From Stenotrophomonas sp. ESTM1D_MKCIP4_1 (GTDB lineage Bacteria > Pseudomonadota > Gammaproteobacteria > Xanthomonadales > Xanthomonadaceae), in assembly GCF_003086895.1 (NCBI RefSeq), contig NZ_CP026004.1:172317-236316 (forward strand): 64,000 bases of DNA. Reading direction: 5' to 3'. The notes beneath the pieces were generated by a model that was not told the origin of the DNA, ran no database searches, and saw nothing but the letters and a program-made list of their open reading frames with translations. Positions within the stretch are counted from its first letter, which is position 1, and each line of letters opens with the position of its first letter. Below are positions 15,640-22,761 of this stretch, in pieces. Position numbers and translations under genes: made by a program.

Positions 15640-16665
15640 ATGAGCACTACCGCTGACAAGATCGCCGTGCTGGGCGCGGGTTCCTGGGGAACCGCGCTGG
15701 CCACGCTGCTTGCCCGGCACGGTCACCCGACCGTGCTGTGGGGGCGCGATGCCGCCGTGGTCGACGCCATCGACCAGCGCCACGAGAACCCGCGTTACCT
15801 GCCGGGCATTCCGTTGCCGGAATCGCTGCGCGCCACCACCGACCTCGCGTCGGCGGTGGAAGGTGCCGCCTGGATCCTGGTGGTGACCCCGTCGCACGCG
15901 TTCAACGAAACCGTGCGTGCGCTGGCACCGCTGCGTCCGGCCGGTGCCGGCGTGGCCTGGGCCACCAAGGGTTTTGAACCCGGTTCGGGCCGCTTCCTGC
16001 ATGAAGTGGCGCGCGAGATCCTGGGGGACGACGTGCCGCTGGCCGTGGTCACCGGGCCGTCGTTCGCCAAGGAAGTGACCTTGGGCCTGCCCACCGCCAT
16101 CACCGTGCACGGCGACGTGCCGGAGTTCGCGCAGACCGTGGCCGAAGCCATGCATGGCCCGGCGTTCCGCGCCTATACGGGCGATGACATGGTGGGTGCC
16201 GAGCTGGGCGGCGCGATGAAGAACGTGCTGGCCGTGGCCACTGGCGTGGCCGATGGCATGCAGCTGGGCCTGAACGCCCGTGCCGGCCTGATCACGCGTG
16301 GCCTGAACGAGATGCTGCGGCTTGCCGCCGCCATCGGTGCCAAGCCGGAAACCCTGATGGGTCTGGCTGGCCTGGGCGACCTGGTGCTGACCTGCACCGG
16401 CGACCTGTCGCGTAACCGCCGCCTGGGCCTTGCCCTGGGCCGCGGGCAGACGCTGGCCGATGCCGTGCGCGAAATCGGCCAGGTGGTGGAATCGGTACAG
16501 ACCGCCGACGAAGTGATGCGACAGGCGCGCCGCCATGGCATCGACCTGCCGATCTCCGACCGCGTGCGTGCCGTGCTGCACGGCGAACAGACGCCTGCAG
16601 AAGGCCTGCGCGCACTGCTGGCGCGCGAACAGAAACCGGAATACCCGGACACGCTGTTCAAGTGA
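15640..16665 (+). CDS. gpsA: NAD(P)-dependent glycerol-3-phosphate dehydrogenase
   Basis: GpsA reduces dihydroxyacetone phosphate to sn-glycerol-3-phosphate for phospholipid synthesis. Its 341 residues contain the Rossmann nucleotide loop [19 protein letters not shown] (residues ~10-28), GPSFAKEV, the catalytic-lysine region [29 protein letters not shown], and [21 protein letters not shown]. All family motifs are intact. The ATG follows secB by 20 bp and probably shares its transcript. An intrinsic terminator follows 10 bp after the stop. Confidence 0.97.
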   Translation: MSTTADKIAVLGAGSWGTALATLLARHGHPTVLWGRDAAVVDAIDQRHENPRYLPGIPLPESLRATTDLASAVEGAAWILVVTPSHAFNETVRALAPLRPAGAGVAWATKGFEPGSGRFLHEVAREILGDDVPLAVVTGPSFAKEVTLGLPTAITVHGDVPEFAQTVAEAMHGPAFRAYTGDDMVGAELGGAMKNVLAVATGVADGMQLGLNARAGLITRGLNEMLRLAAAIGAKPETLMGLAGLGDLVLTCTGDLSRNRRLGLALGRGQTLADAVREIGQVVESVQTADEVMRQARRHGIDLPISDRVRAVLHGEQTPAEGLRALLAREQKPEYPDTLFK

Positions 16666-16674
16666 ATCGAAAAG

Positions 16675-16701
16675 CCCCGGCTACGTGCCGGGGTTTTTTT
16701 T
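16675..16701 (+). terminator. Rho-independent terminator after gpsA
   Basis: Stem CCCCGGC / GCCGGGG, loop TACGT, followed by eight Ts. Confidence 0.95.
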
Positions 16702-16722
16702 GTGCGCGCGAATCTGCATCTG

Positions 16723-16775
16723 GTAGCGGCCAACCTTGGTTGGCAGCGGTAGCGCCGGGCATGCATCGCCCTGCG
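16723..16775 (+). repeat. Two GTAG-headed REP elements, second truncated
   Basis: 16723-16745: GTAG then GCCAACC / GGTTGGC stem. 16749-16775: GTAG then GCGCCGGGC with a damaged right arm. Confidence 0.75.
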
Positions 16776-16826
16776 CGCAAAGCCTGCCGTCTGCCACGGC
16801 GGGGGATTCATGTCCGGAGGTAGACG

Positions 16827-17288
16827 TCACCTCGCCCGTGGCGGCGCGCTGGTGTTGTCCATATCGGAAAAGATCATCCACGGGCCATCGGCCACGCGCT
16901 GCAACGTGAGCGTGAACTTCCCGGTATCACCCACATTGCTGCCGTAGGTATACGCACCCATGATGTAGCCGATGTTCCCCTCCACGGCATGTGCCAACGC
17001 CCGCAGCCGCAGCGGGCTGCTGCCCTGGCCGGCATACGCCGCCTCGATGGCCGCGCGCCCGCGCACCGGCGCATGTTCGCTCTGCAGTACCCACCCATCC
17101 TCGGTGAACAACGCCGCCAGCGCCTTCGCATCGCCGGTGCGCCACGCCTGCTCGTAATCGCGCAGTACGCGGTCGAGGTCGGGTGGCAGGGGACTGTCGG
17201 GAGGGCGCGGGGTGGGCTGCTGCGCAGCGGCGGGGCCGGCCAGCAACGCGGCACAGAGGAAGATCACGGCAAACCTTGAAGAGCGCAT
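16827..17288 (-). CDS. Secreted SnoaL/DUF4440-like protein
   Basis: The 153-residue precursor has signal peptide RFAVIFLCAALLAGPAAAQ (cleaved near residue 22). The NTF2-like fold typical of SnoaL/DUF4440 proteins follows: LRDYEQAWRTGDAKALAALFTEDGWVLQ, GRAAIEAAYAG, YIMGAYTYGSNVGDTGKFTLTLQRV, ending PWMIFSDMDN. Such proteins are often small periplasmic or lipid-ligand-binding domains; no catalytic residue is assignable. The start MRSSRF was chosen because it gives the complete signal peptide; upstream in-frame residues look non-native. The gene is divergent from the Ivy-like lipoprotein gene. Confidence 0.8.
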   Translation of the reverse strand: MRSSRFAVIFLCAALLAGPAAAQQPTPRPPDSPLPPDLDRVLRDYEQAWRTGDAKALAALFTEDGWVLQSEHAPVRGRAAIEAAYAGQGSSPLRLRALAHAVEGNIGYIMGAYTYGSNVGDTGKFTLTLQRVADGPWMIFSDMDNTSAPPRAR

Positions 17289-17386
17289 GCATCCGGGTCC
17301 GGGTGGTTGGGGATGTGGCCAGCGCAAGCCTAACGCCATGGGCAGCGCCGGGCCATGTCCGGCGGAATGTTGGGGGTGCACGATGT

Positions 17387-17409
17387 ATCCACGCATGGCG
17401 TGGATCTAC
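17387..17409 (-). repeat. REP element (CCACGC stem)
   Basis: ATCCACGC / GCGTGGAT stem ending in CTAC, i.e. a GTAG-headed REP on the minus strand, 46 bp before the next gene. Confidence 0.85.
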
Positions 17410-17454
17410 TGCGTAGAATCCCTCCGTCGCACTCCACACACCCAAGGACAGGGA

Positions 17455-18102
17455 ATGATGTCCCGCTACATTGGCTTTTCATGGATGATCGCGCTGCTGG
17501 CCGCGTGTTCGCAGGCACCGCCGCCGGCTGCAGCAGTAGGCGAAGCACCCGTTGCCATCGCAACGGCGGTTGAACCTGACGCCAGCAGCGAAGCCGGCGT
17601 GGACACTGCCGTGTGGGACAACGAGGGTGAGCCGGAACATGAAACGCCGGGCGCAGCGCTCACCTGCAAGGACTATCCGCTGGCCACCCACTTCTTCACC
17701 CTGATGGGCGGCAACACCGTGGACGACTGCGGCCGCCAGGACCCGAAGGTGCTGGCCGCCTTCAACGCCCTGATGCAGAACACCGCCGCAGCCGAGGCCG
17801 GCAACAAGGACATTGCGCCGCTGCGCGAACGCCTGCTGAGCGGGCCCAGCGGGCCGGGTGAACTCGTCGTCCTGCAGGGCGAGCCGTGGTGGTTCTACAC
17901 CGCCTGTCAGGCCCACGATTGCCCGGGTACCGCACTGGCCATGCTGTATTCGCCCGGCCAGTCGAAGATGGTCGGCCGCCTGACCGCGCGCTGCCGCGTG
18001 TGGTGGCTGGGCGAGCCGACGCCGGAACAGCGTGAGCAGATCGAGCAGCTGCGCCCGCTGGATGATGCAACGTTGAGCGAAGACAGCGCGCTCTGCGAGT
18101 GA
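17455..18102 (+). CDS. Lipoprotein with Ivy-type (vertebrate lysozyme inhibitor) C-terminal domain
   Basis: The 215-residue precursor has lipobox LLAAC (Cys near residue 18), a low-complexity Ala/Pro/Glu linker, then a globular domain. That domain contains YTACQAHDCPGTALAMLYSP and later RVWWLGEPTPEQREQIEQL. The Cys-x-x-His-Asp-Cys loop is the signature of Ivy, in which the His in the disulfide-bounded loop plugs the lysozyme active site; WLG followed by a final helix also fits. I therefore infer an envelope-anchored C-type lysozyme inhibitor. Ivy in E. coli is a soluble periplasmic protein, so the lipid anchor and linker are a variation. AAGGACAGGG precedes the start. Confidence 0.68.
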   Translation: MMSRYIGFSWMIALLAACSQAPPPAAAVGEAPVAIATAVEPDASSEAGVDTAVWDNEGEPEHETPGAALTCKDYPLATHFFTLMGGNTVDDCGRQDPKVLAAFNALMQNTAAAEAGNKDIAPLRERLLSGPSGPGELVVLQGEPWWFYTACQAHDCPGTALAMLYSPGQSKMVGRLTARCRVWWLGEPTPEQREQIEQLRPLDDATLSEDSALCE

Positions 18103-18145
18103 GGGCGAGGATGCGCCGGGGGCGTGTGGGAATTGCGCGCGGTCC

Positions 18146-18168
18146 ATCCACGCATGGCGTGGATCTAC
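18146..18168 (-). repeat. REP element (CCACGC stem)
   Basis: Second copy of the ATCCACGC / GCGTGGAT palindrome with CTAC at its right end, 44 bp after the Ivy-like gene. Confidence 0.85.
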
Positions 18169-18319
18169 TCGGGGCGTATGCGCGCGTTGGCCAGTATCGA
18201 AAACCACTAAAACTGGATAATCTCGCCATGCTGAAGTGCGGTGCTGCCATCGGCAGATTCCGCCTCATGCTGCAGCGGATGGTCCATGGAGCTTTTGCTT
18301 ATCGGGTTCAGGGGGAACC

Positions 18320-18634
18320 ATGACAGCAGAACGTGATTCATCCACCGTCGCATCATCGACGCGTGGAAGTGGCTTTTTGCATTTCGTAGAGAACGCATTC
18401 GCGGTGGTCCTCTGCCTGCTGATGGCGGCAGGACTCATTGCCATCACCGCTACCTGGCGCAGCAATACCATCGAGTTCGTGGGCAACGACCGCATGCGCA
18501 TCACCGAAACGAAATGGTGGGGCATGCGCAGCAAAGAGACGCTTTATCGATCCACCCTTTCAGGGTTGGCGGTCATGCGTCCGAACGGCGATGAGGTTCC
18601 GGTCGCTTCGCAGCCCATCCGTCTAGCGCACTGA
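18320..18634 (+). CDS. Small single-span membrane protein, 104 aa
   Basis: An unrecognised 104-residue protein. A cytoplasmic N-terminus (TAERDSSTVASSTRGSGF) leads to one hydrophobic segment (AFAVVLCLLMAAGLIAITATW, residues ~27-47). A short outer part follows, with FVGNDRMRITETKWWGMRSK and a C-terminal GDEVPVASQPI. The start is supported by the AGGGGGAACC stretch before the ATG. The codon use looks like its neighbours. It lies in a run of small envelope-related genes between the Ivy-like lipoprotein and a DUF6622-like membrane protein. No function can be given. Confidence 0.65.
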   Translation: MTAERDSSTVASSTRGSGFLHFVENAFAVVLCLLMAAGLIAITATWRSNTIEFVGNDRMRITETKWWGMRSKETLYRSTLSGLAVMRPNGDEVPVASQPIRLAH

Positions 18635-18754
18635 GCGGTGCTTGCTTGAGAACTCGCTCGCCCTGTCTGCGTGTGGCCGGGCCATGCCCAACGGCAATCA
18701 ACGCTTCCTGGCCACCGCACTTACTCAACCTGCCTACAAGGAATTTCCGTCGTC

Positions 18755-19276
18755 ATGATGATGCAGATCCTCTCGCACACGCCCATCTGGGTCTGGGTGC
18801 TGCTGGCCTTCCTGATTACCCGTGGCATTGCGGCCATGAAGCCCGGTGAAACTTCGCTGGTGAGGCTGTCGATCGTGCCCGTGCTGTTCATTGCGTGGGG
18901 CGCCTGGTCAATCAGCAGCCGCTATGGCGCGTCACTGCAGGCCTGGGGTGAATGGCTGGCCGGCATCGCGGCGGGCACGGCCATTGGCTGGCTGCTGCTG
19001 CGCCGCGCGACGCTCACCCTGAACCCGGCAACCGGAAAGCTTCGGCGCAGTGCGGATTACAGCCTGCTGCCGCTGCTGCTGGTCACCTTCGTGTTGAAGT
19101 ACGCCTTTGAAGTGGCGTTTGCGGTGTCCCCGGCGTTGGCAGGGCACGCTGGATTCAGCGCTGCGTATCTGCTCTCGTCGGGTGGGTTTGCTGGCATCTT
19201 CGTCGGCAAATTCTGCCGGTATCTGGCTGCGCAGCGGCGTGGAGTGCGGGGCGGGACGCTGGAACCGGTGGGTTGA
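18755..19276 (+). CDS. Multi-span membrane protein (DUF6622-like)
   Basis: This 173-residue protein opens MMMQILSHTPIWVWVLLAFLITRGI. It has about five hydrophobic segments (residues ~10-25, 36-55, 64-82, 98-120, 130-152). The opening HTPIWVWVLLAFL resembles the DUF6622 group of small inner-membrane proteins. AAGGAATTT lies 11 bp before the first of three consecutive ATGs. The cytoplasmic loop LNPATGKLRRSADYS lies between spans. The function of the family is unknown. The gene converges with the crotonase gene, with only 17 bp between stops. Confidence 0.72.
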   Translation: MMMQILSHTPIWVWVLLAFLITRGIAAMKPGETSLVRLSIVPVLFIAWGAWSISSRYGASLQAWGEWLAGIAAGTAIGWLLLRRATLTLNPATGKLRRSADYSLLPLLLVTFVLKYAFEVAFAVSPALAGHAGFSAAYLLSSGGFAGIFVGKFCRYLAAQRRGVRGGTLEPVG

Positions 19277-19293
19277 GGCGGCACCGGTGCCTG

Positions 19294-20193
19294 TCAGCCG
19301 TAGCGTGCTGGCAGGCGACCGGTGGTGATCGCGTTCTGGTAGTAATCACCGACGTACAGAGGCAGATCCAACAGCGCTTCGGTACCGGCCTGGTAGGCCA
19401 GCATCCGTTCCTGCCCCTCCGGCGCTACATCCAGACCAAGAAACTCCTTGGCTTCCAGGGCGATGCCATCCTGCAGCGGCAGGCTGCTTCCAAAGTACAC
19501 GGCCCGCTTTATCGAACCGATGCTGGGCTTGTGCCGGCCCGCCAGCTGATGGGCAAGGGTAAGCGCATGGCCCAGCACGTCCGCTTTGGGAACGGCTGCA
19601 TCCACGGCGCCCAGCGCAAGCGCCTGCTTCGAGGTGAAGGGCCGGCCCTCCAGGATGGCTGCCAGCGACGCGTGCACACCCACCAGGCGCGACAGCCGCT
19701 GGGTGCCGCCGCCACCGGGCATGATGCCCAGCAGGATCTCGGGCTGACCGATGAAGGCGTCCTCATCGGCCATCACCCGCAGATCGCAGGCCCAGGCAAA
19801 CTCTGCACCCAGGCCCAGCGCATGTCCCTCCAGCGCGGCGATGAAGATGACGCCCAGGCCGTTCATGCGCAGGAACAGACGGTGCAGCCGGTCAAGGCCG
19901 ACATGATCTGCAGCCGGCGGGGCAGGCTCCGGCATCGCCTGCTGCCGCGCCAGATACTCCGCGCCGCCTTCCTGCAGCCACTGCACATCGGCATGGCTGA
20001 TGAACCGTTCGGGGTGCGCACTGCTGAACACCACGGCACGTATTTCCGGATCGGCCTCAACGTGCTCCAGGAGCTCCTCCAGCAGCAGGGCCAACCGGGC
20101 ACCGAACTGCTGGTAGCGGCCTGCATGCAGGGTGGCATGCAGGATGTTGCCCTGCGCGTGGATCTCCACGCGCACGTCGTCTGCGTTCGTCAT
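19294..20193 (-). CDS. Enoyl-CoA hydratase/isomerase (crotonase) family protein
   Basis: This 299-residue member of the crotonase fold has AVVFSSAHPERFISHADVQWLQ and, in the oxyanion-hole region, GVIFIAALEGHALGLGAEFAWACDLRVMADEDAFIGQPEILLGIMPGGGG. The GQPEILLGIMPGGGGTQRL segment is typical. It probably hydrates or isomerises an acyl-CoA; the substrate is unknown. It is the third gene of an operon with an AcuI-like reductase and a short-chain dehydrogenase, 15 bp after the latter. The group looks like a small fatty-acid or aldehyde/ketone conversion cassette under the divergent HxlR regulator (inference). Confidence 0.88.
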   Translation of the reverse strand: MTNADDVRVEIHAQGNILHATLHAGRYQQFGARLALLLEELLEHVEADPEIRAVVFSSAHPERFISHADVQWLQEGGAEYLARQQAMPEPAPPAADHVGLDRLHRLFLRMNGLGVIFIAALEGHALGLGAEFAWACDLRVMADEDAFIGQPEILLGIMPGGGGTQRLSRLVGVHASLAAILEGRPFTSKQALALGAVDAAVPKADVLGHALTLAHQLAGRHKPSIGSIKRAVYFGSSLPLQDGIALEAKEFLGLDVAPEGQERMLAYQAGTEALLDLPLYVGDYYQNAITTGRLPARYG

Positions 20194-20208
20194 CGTTGTG
20201 ATCCTTTG

Positions 20209-20994
20209 TCAGCGAAGGTAACGCGCAGGTACTTCACTGCGTGAGAGGTTCGGCGCCATCGCAAGGCGCGCCTGCTGCAGGGCCAGGAACTGGCCTTCAT
20301 CGGGCAACGGGGGAATGGTGACCCGCTCGCCGCGGTCGAAGCCCACCAGTGCCGCATCCACCATGGCGCCGGCCTCCATCAGGAAGCCCTCAGGGAACTC
20401 ATCCAAGGCACGTCCGGCCTTCTCCCACAGCTCGGTGCGCGTGGCGCCGGGCAGCACTGCCTGGACCAGGATGCCGCGCTCGCCCAGCTGCGCCGCCAGC
20501 GCCTGGCTGAGATTCAACAGGTAGGCCTTCGTTCCGCTGTAGACACCTTCAAACATCTCCGGTGCCAGCGCCAGCACCGACGACAGGTTGATGATGGCAC
20601 CTGCCCCCTTGGGCAGGAATGCGCGGGCTGCAGCCGCGCACAGGCGCGTTGGCGCAGTGACATTCAACGCGATGATCTGCTCGAGCGCGGCGGGCGCGTT
20701 GTCCAGCAGGCCGCCCTTGAGCGACATGCCGGCATTGTTCACCAGCAGATCGATATCGCCTGCATCAAGGCGTCGTTCCACCGAATCCAGCCCCTCGGCC
20801 AGCGTCAGGTCAGCCACCAGCACCTCCACTGCCACGCCGGTATCGGCGCGCAGCGAATCGGCCAATGCGCCGAGCCGGTGCGCGTCGCGGGCCACCAGCA
20901 CCAGGCTGTAGCCACGACGGGCAAGGCGGTCGGCATAGACCGCCCCGATTCCAGCAGACGCGCCGGTAATCAGCGCGACAGGTCGGGTGTTCAT
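20209..20994 (-). CDS. Short-chain dehydrogenase/reductase (SDR) family oxidoreductase
   Basis: This 261-residue classical SDR has the cofactor loop TGASAGIGAVYADRLARRG (residues ~11-29), the NAG motif LLVNNAGMS, the catalytic Ser in INLSSVLALAPEM, and the YxxxK pair in YSGTKAYLLNLSQAL. The arginine-containing LVARD after the second strand suggests NADP(H). ATG 20994 is chosen because AAGGAACGAC precedes it; an in-frame start 27 bp upstream lacks this. It sits between the quinone-oxidoreductase-like gene (26 bp gap) and the crotonase gene (15 bp gap). The substrate is not predictable. Confidence 0.9.
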   Translation of the reverse strand: MNTRPVALITGASAGIGAVYADRLARRGYSLVLVARDAHRLGALADSLRADTGVAVEVLVADLTLAEGLDSVERRLDAGDIDLLVNNAGMSLKGGLLDNAPAALEQIIALNVTAPTRLCAAAARAFLPKGAGAIINLSSVLALAPEMFEGVYSGTKAYLLNLSQALAAQLGERGILVQAVLPGATRTELWEKAGRALDEFPEGFLMEAGAMVDAALVGFDRGERVTIPPLPDEGQFLALQQARLAMAPNLSRSEVPARYLR

Positions 20995-21020
20995 TGTCGT
21001 TCCTTGGTGAAAGGCGTTCA

Positions 21021-22007
21021 TCAGCGATTGACGTCGACCAGGGTGCGGCCCTTCGAGGTTCCCTGCAGCATCTGCGCGGCAACCGCCGGAACATCGCCCA
21101 GGCCGATGTCGCGGGTGGTGGATGCCAGCTTGGCAAGGTCCAGATCAGCCGCCAGTCGTTGCCACGCGCGTTGGCGAAGCTCGGCCGGCGCACGAACCGA
21201 ATCGATGCCTGCCAGCGTTACGCCGCGCAGGATAAAAGGCAGCACCGTCGCGGGAAGTTCGCGGCCACCCACAAAGCCGCAGGTGGTCGCGATACCGCGG
21301 TAGCGGGTCTGGGCCAGTGCGTTGGCCAGCGTGCGTCCACCAACGGCATCGATCGTGGCCGCCCATCGTTCAGCCTGCACTGGCGGCGCCTCCGCAGAGA
21401 GGGTGGCGCGATCCACGATCTCGGCAGCGCCCAGCGCTTTCAGATAGCTGGCTTCGGTGGCTTTGCCGGTGGACGCCACCACGCGATAGCCCAGGCTGGA
21501 GAGCAGAGCGACGGCGATGGAACCCACGCCGCCCGACGCGCCGGTGACCAGCACCTCTCCTGCGGTCGGGGTGACGCCGTGGCGTTCAATCTCCAGCAGG
21601 CTGAGCATGGCGGTAAGTCCGGCCGTACCGATTGCCATGGCCGCCCGCGCGTCTATGGCAGCGGGCAGCTTCACCAGCCAATCGCCCGGAACCCGTGCAA
21701 GCTGCGAGAACCCGCCGTGGTGCGTCTGGCTGAGGTCCCATCCCGTGGCCACGACCGTATCACCCACACTGAAGCGGGGATCTGACGATGCTTCGACCGT
21801 ACCGGCAAAGTCGATGCCTGGCACCAGCGGGAACGTCTGGATGATCTGCATGCCGGCCAGGGCAATGGCATCCTTGTAGTTCAGGTTGGACCACGCCACC
21901 CGCACGGTGACAGCGTCATCGCCCAGGGAGGATGCGTCCAGCTGCTGCAGGGAGGTGGTGACCGGGCCGTCTGCGGATCGGTTGGAAACAAGGGCTCTGA
22001 ATGACAC
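21021..22007 (-). CDS. YhdH/AcuI-family NADPH-dependent oxidoreductase (MDR superfamily)
   Basis: This 328-residue zinc-free medium-chain reductase is of the YhdH/AcuI type (acrylyl-CoA reductase family). Motifs are SNLNYKDAIALAGM, PGIDFAGTV, GWDLSQTHHGGFSQLARV, the nucleotide loop VTGASGGVGSIAVALLSSLGY, and VDAVGG-like TIDAVGGRTLANAL. The start is the GTG at 22007, preceded by GAGGATA. It is the first gene of the three-gene operon and divergent from the HxlR regulator, with a 12-bp palindrome in the spacer. It probably reduces an activated double bond (acrylyl-CoA or a quinone/enal). Confidence 0.88.
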   Translation of the reverse strand: MSFRALVSNRSADGPVTTSLQQLDASSLGDDAVTVRVAWSNLNYKDAIALAGMQIIQTFPLVPGIDFAGTVEASSDPRFSVGDTVVATGWDLSQTHHGGFSQLARVPGDWLVKLPAAIDARAAMAIGTAGLTAMLSLLEIERHGVTPTAGEVLVTGASGGVGSIAVALLSSLGYRVVASTGKATEASYLKALGAAEIVDRATLSAEAPPVQAERWAATIDAVGGRTLANALAQTRYRGIATTCGFVGGRELPATVLPFILRGVTLAGIDSVRAPAELRQRAWQRLAADLDLAKLASTTRDIGLGDVPAVAAQMLQGTSKGRTLVDVNR

Positions 22008-22056
22008 GGCGTATCCTCGTGGTAGGCACGGTGCGAATATAGGCAAGCCTGGCCAT

Positions 22057-22068
22057 GTTCGTAAGAAC
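22057..22068. promoter_or_regulatory. Candidate HxlR operator
   Basis: GTTC-GTAA-GAAC is a palindrome in the 116-bp divergent spacer, 50 bp from the oxidoreductase start and 56 bp from the regulator start. Position suggests that it is the regulator's site; not proven. Confidence 0.4.
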
Positions 22069-22123
22069 GCACATTTACCGCCGCTACTATCATCCGTGTG
22101 CCTATCAGGCGTGGAGACGACGC

Positions 22124-22588
22124 ATGCGTACCAACCGGTTGGACCCCAAGAGCGGCTGCGCCGTGGAGCTGACACTGTCCGTCATCGGTGGCGTGTGGAA
22201 GCCGCTGCTGCTGTTCCATGTGCTTACTGGAAAGAAGCGATTCATGGAGCTGACGCGGCTTATTCCCACGGCGACACAGCGCATGCTGACACTGCAGCTG
22301 CGCGAGCTGGAAGCCGATGGCCTGATCAACCGCCATGTGTATGCAGAAGTGCCACCCCGCGTCGAGTATGAGGCGACCGCGCTTGCACGTACCCTTGCCC
22401 CGGTCATGCTGAGCCTGCGGGAATGGGGAGAGAACTACCGGCAGCATGAGCAGCGGCTGCCACCCATGGAGCCTGCCTGCGATGCGTCACCGGGTGGCGC
22501 GAAGCCGCGCAGGCCGGCCAAGGCGGGCCGGGCAGCGGCAGGCAAGGCTGCCGCACGCGCCGTGCCTGACGAAGTGCCGCACGGCTGA
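22124..22588 (+). CDS. HxlR-family winged-helix transcriptional regulator
   Basis: This 154-residue regulator has the HxlR pattern: SGCAVELTLSVIGGVWKPLLLFHVLTGKKRFMEL (residues ~9-42, including the conserved N-terminal Cys used as redox sensor in relatives such as YodB), LIPTATQRMLTLQLRELEADGLI, and the wing YAEVPPRVEYEATALA. Its C-terminus has an unusual Ala/Lys/Arg-rich tail (PRRPAKAGRAAAGKAAARA) that could bind DNA nonspecifically or be disordered. GGAGACGACGC precedes the start. It is divergent from, and likely controls, the oxidoreductase/SDR/crotonase operon. Confidence 0.9.
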   Translation: MRTNRLDPKSGCAVELTLSVIGGVWKPLLLFHVLTGKKRFMELTRLIPTATQRMLTLQLRELEADGLINRHVYAEVPPRVEYEATALARTLAPVMLSLREWGENYRQHEQRLPPMEPACDASPGGAKPRRPAKAGRAAAGKAAARAVPDEVPHG

Positions 22589-22761
22589 CCGCGTCGGGTG
22601 ACAGCGGCCACCCGGCCGCCCGGGTATGGCCATCGGCCAACAGCAGATAACCACTCGGCATTTCTGCATTGGGGCGCGAGCGGGGTTAATGAACCTGCAA
22701 TGTCTGCGGCGCCCGTGGCGTCGTGCAGGCATCGCTTCCCCCACTACCCGTACGTTCCTCG

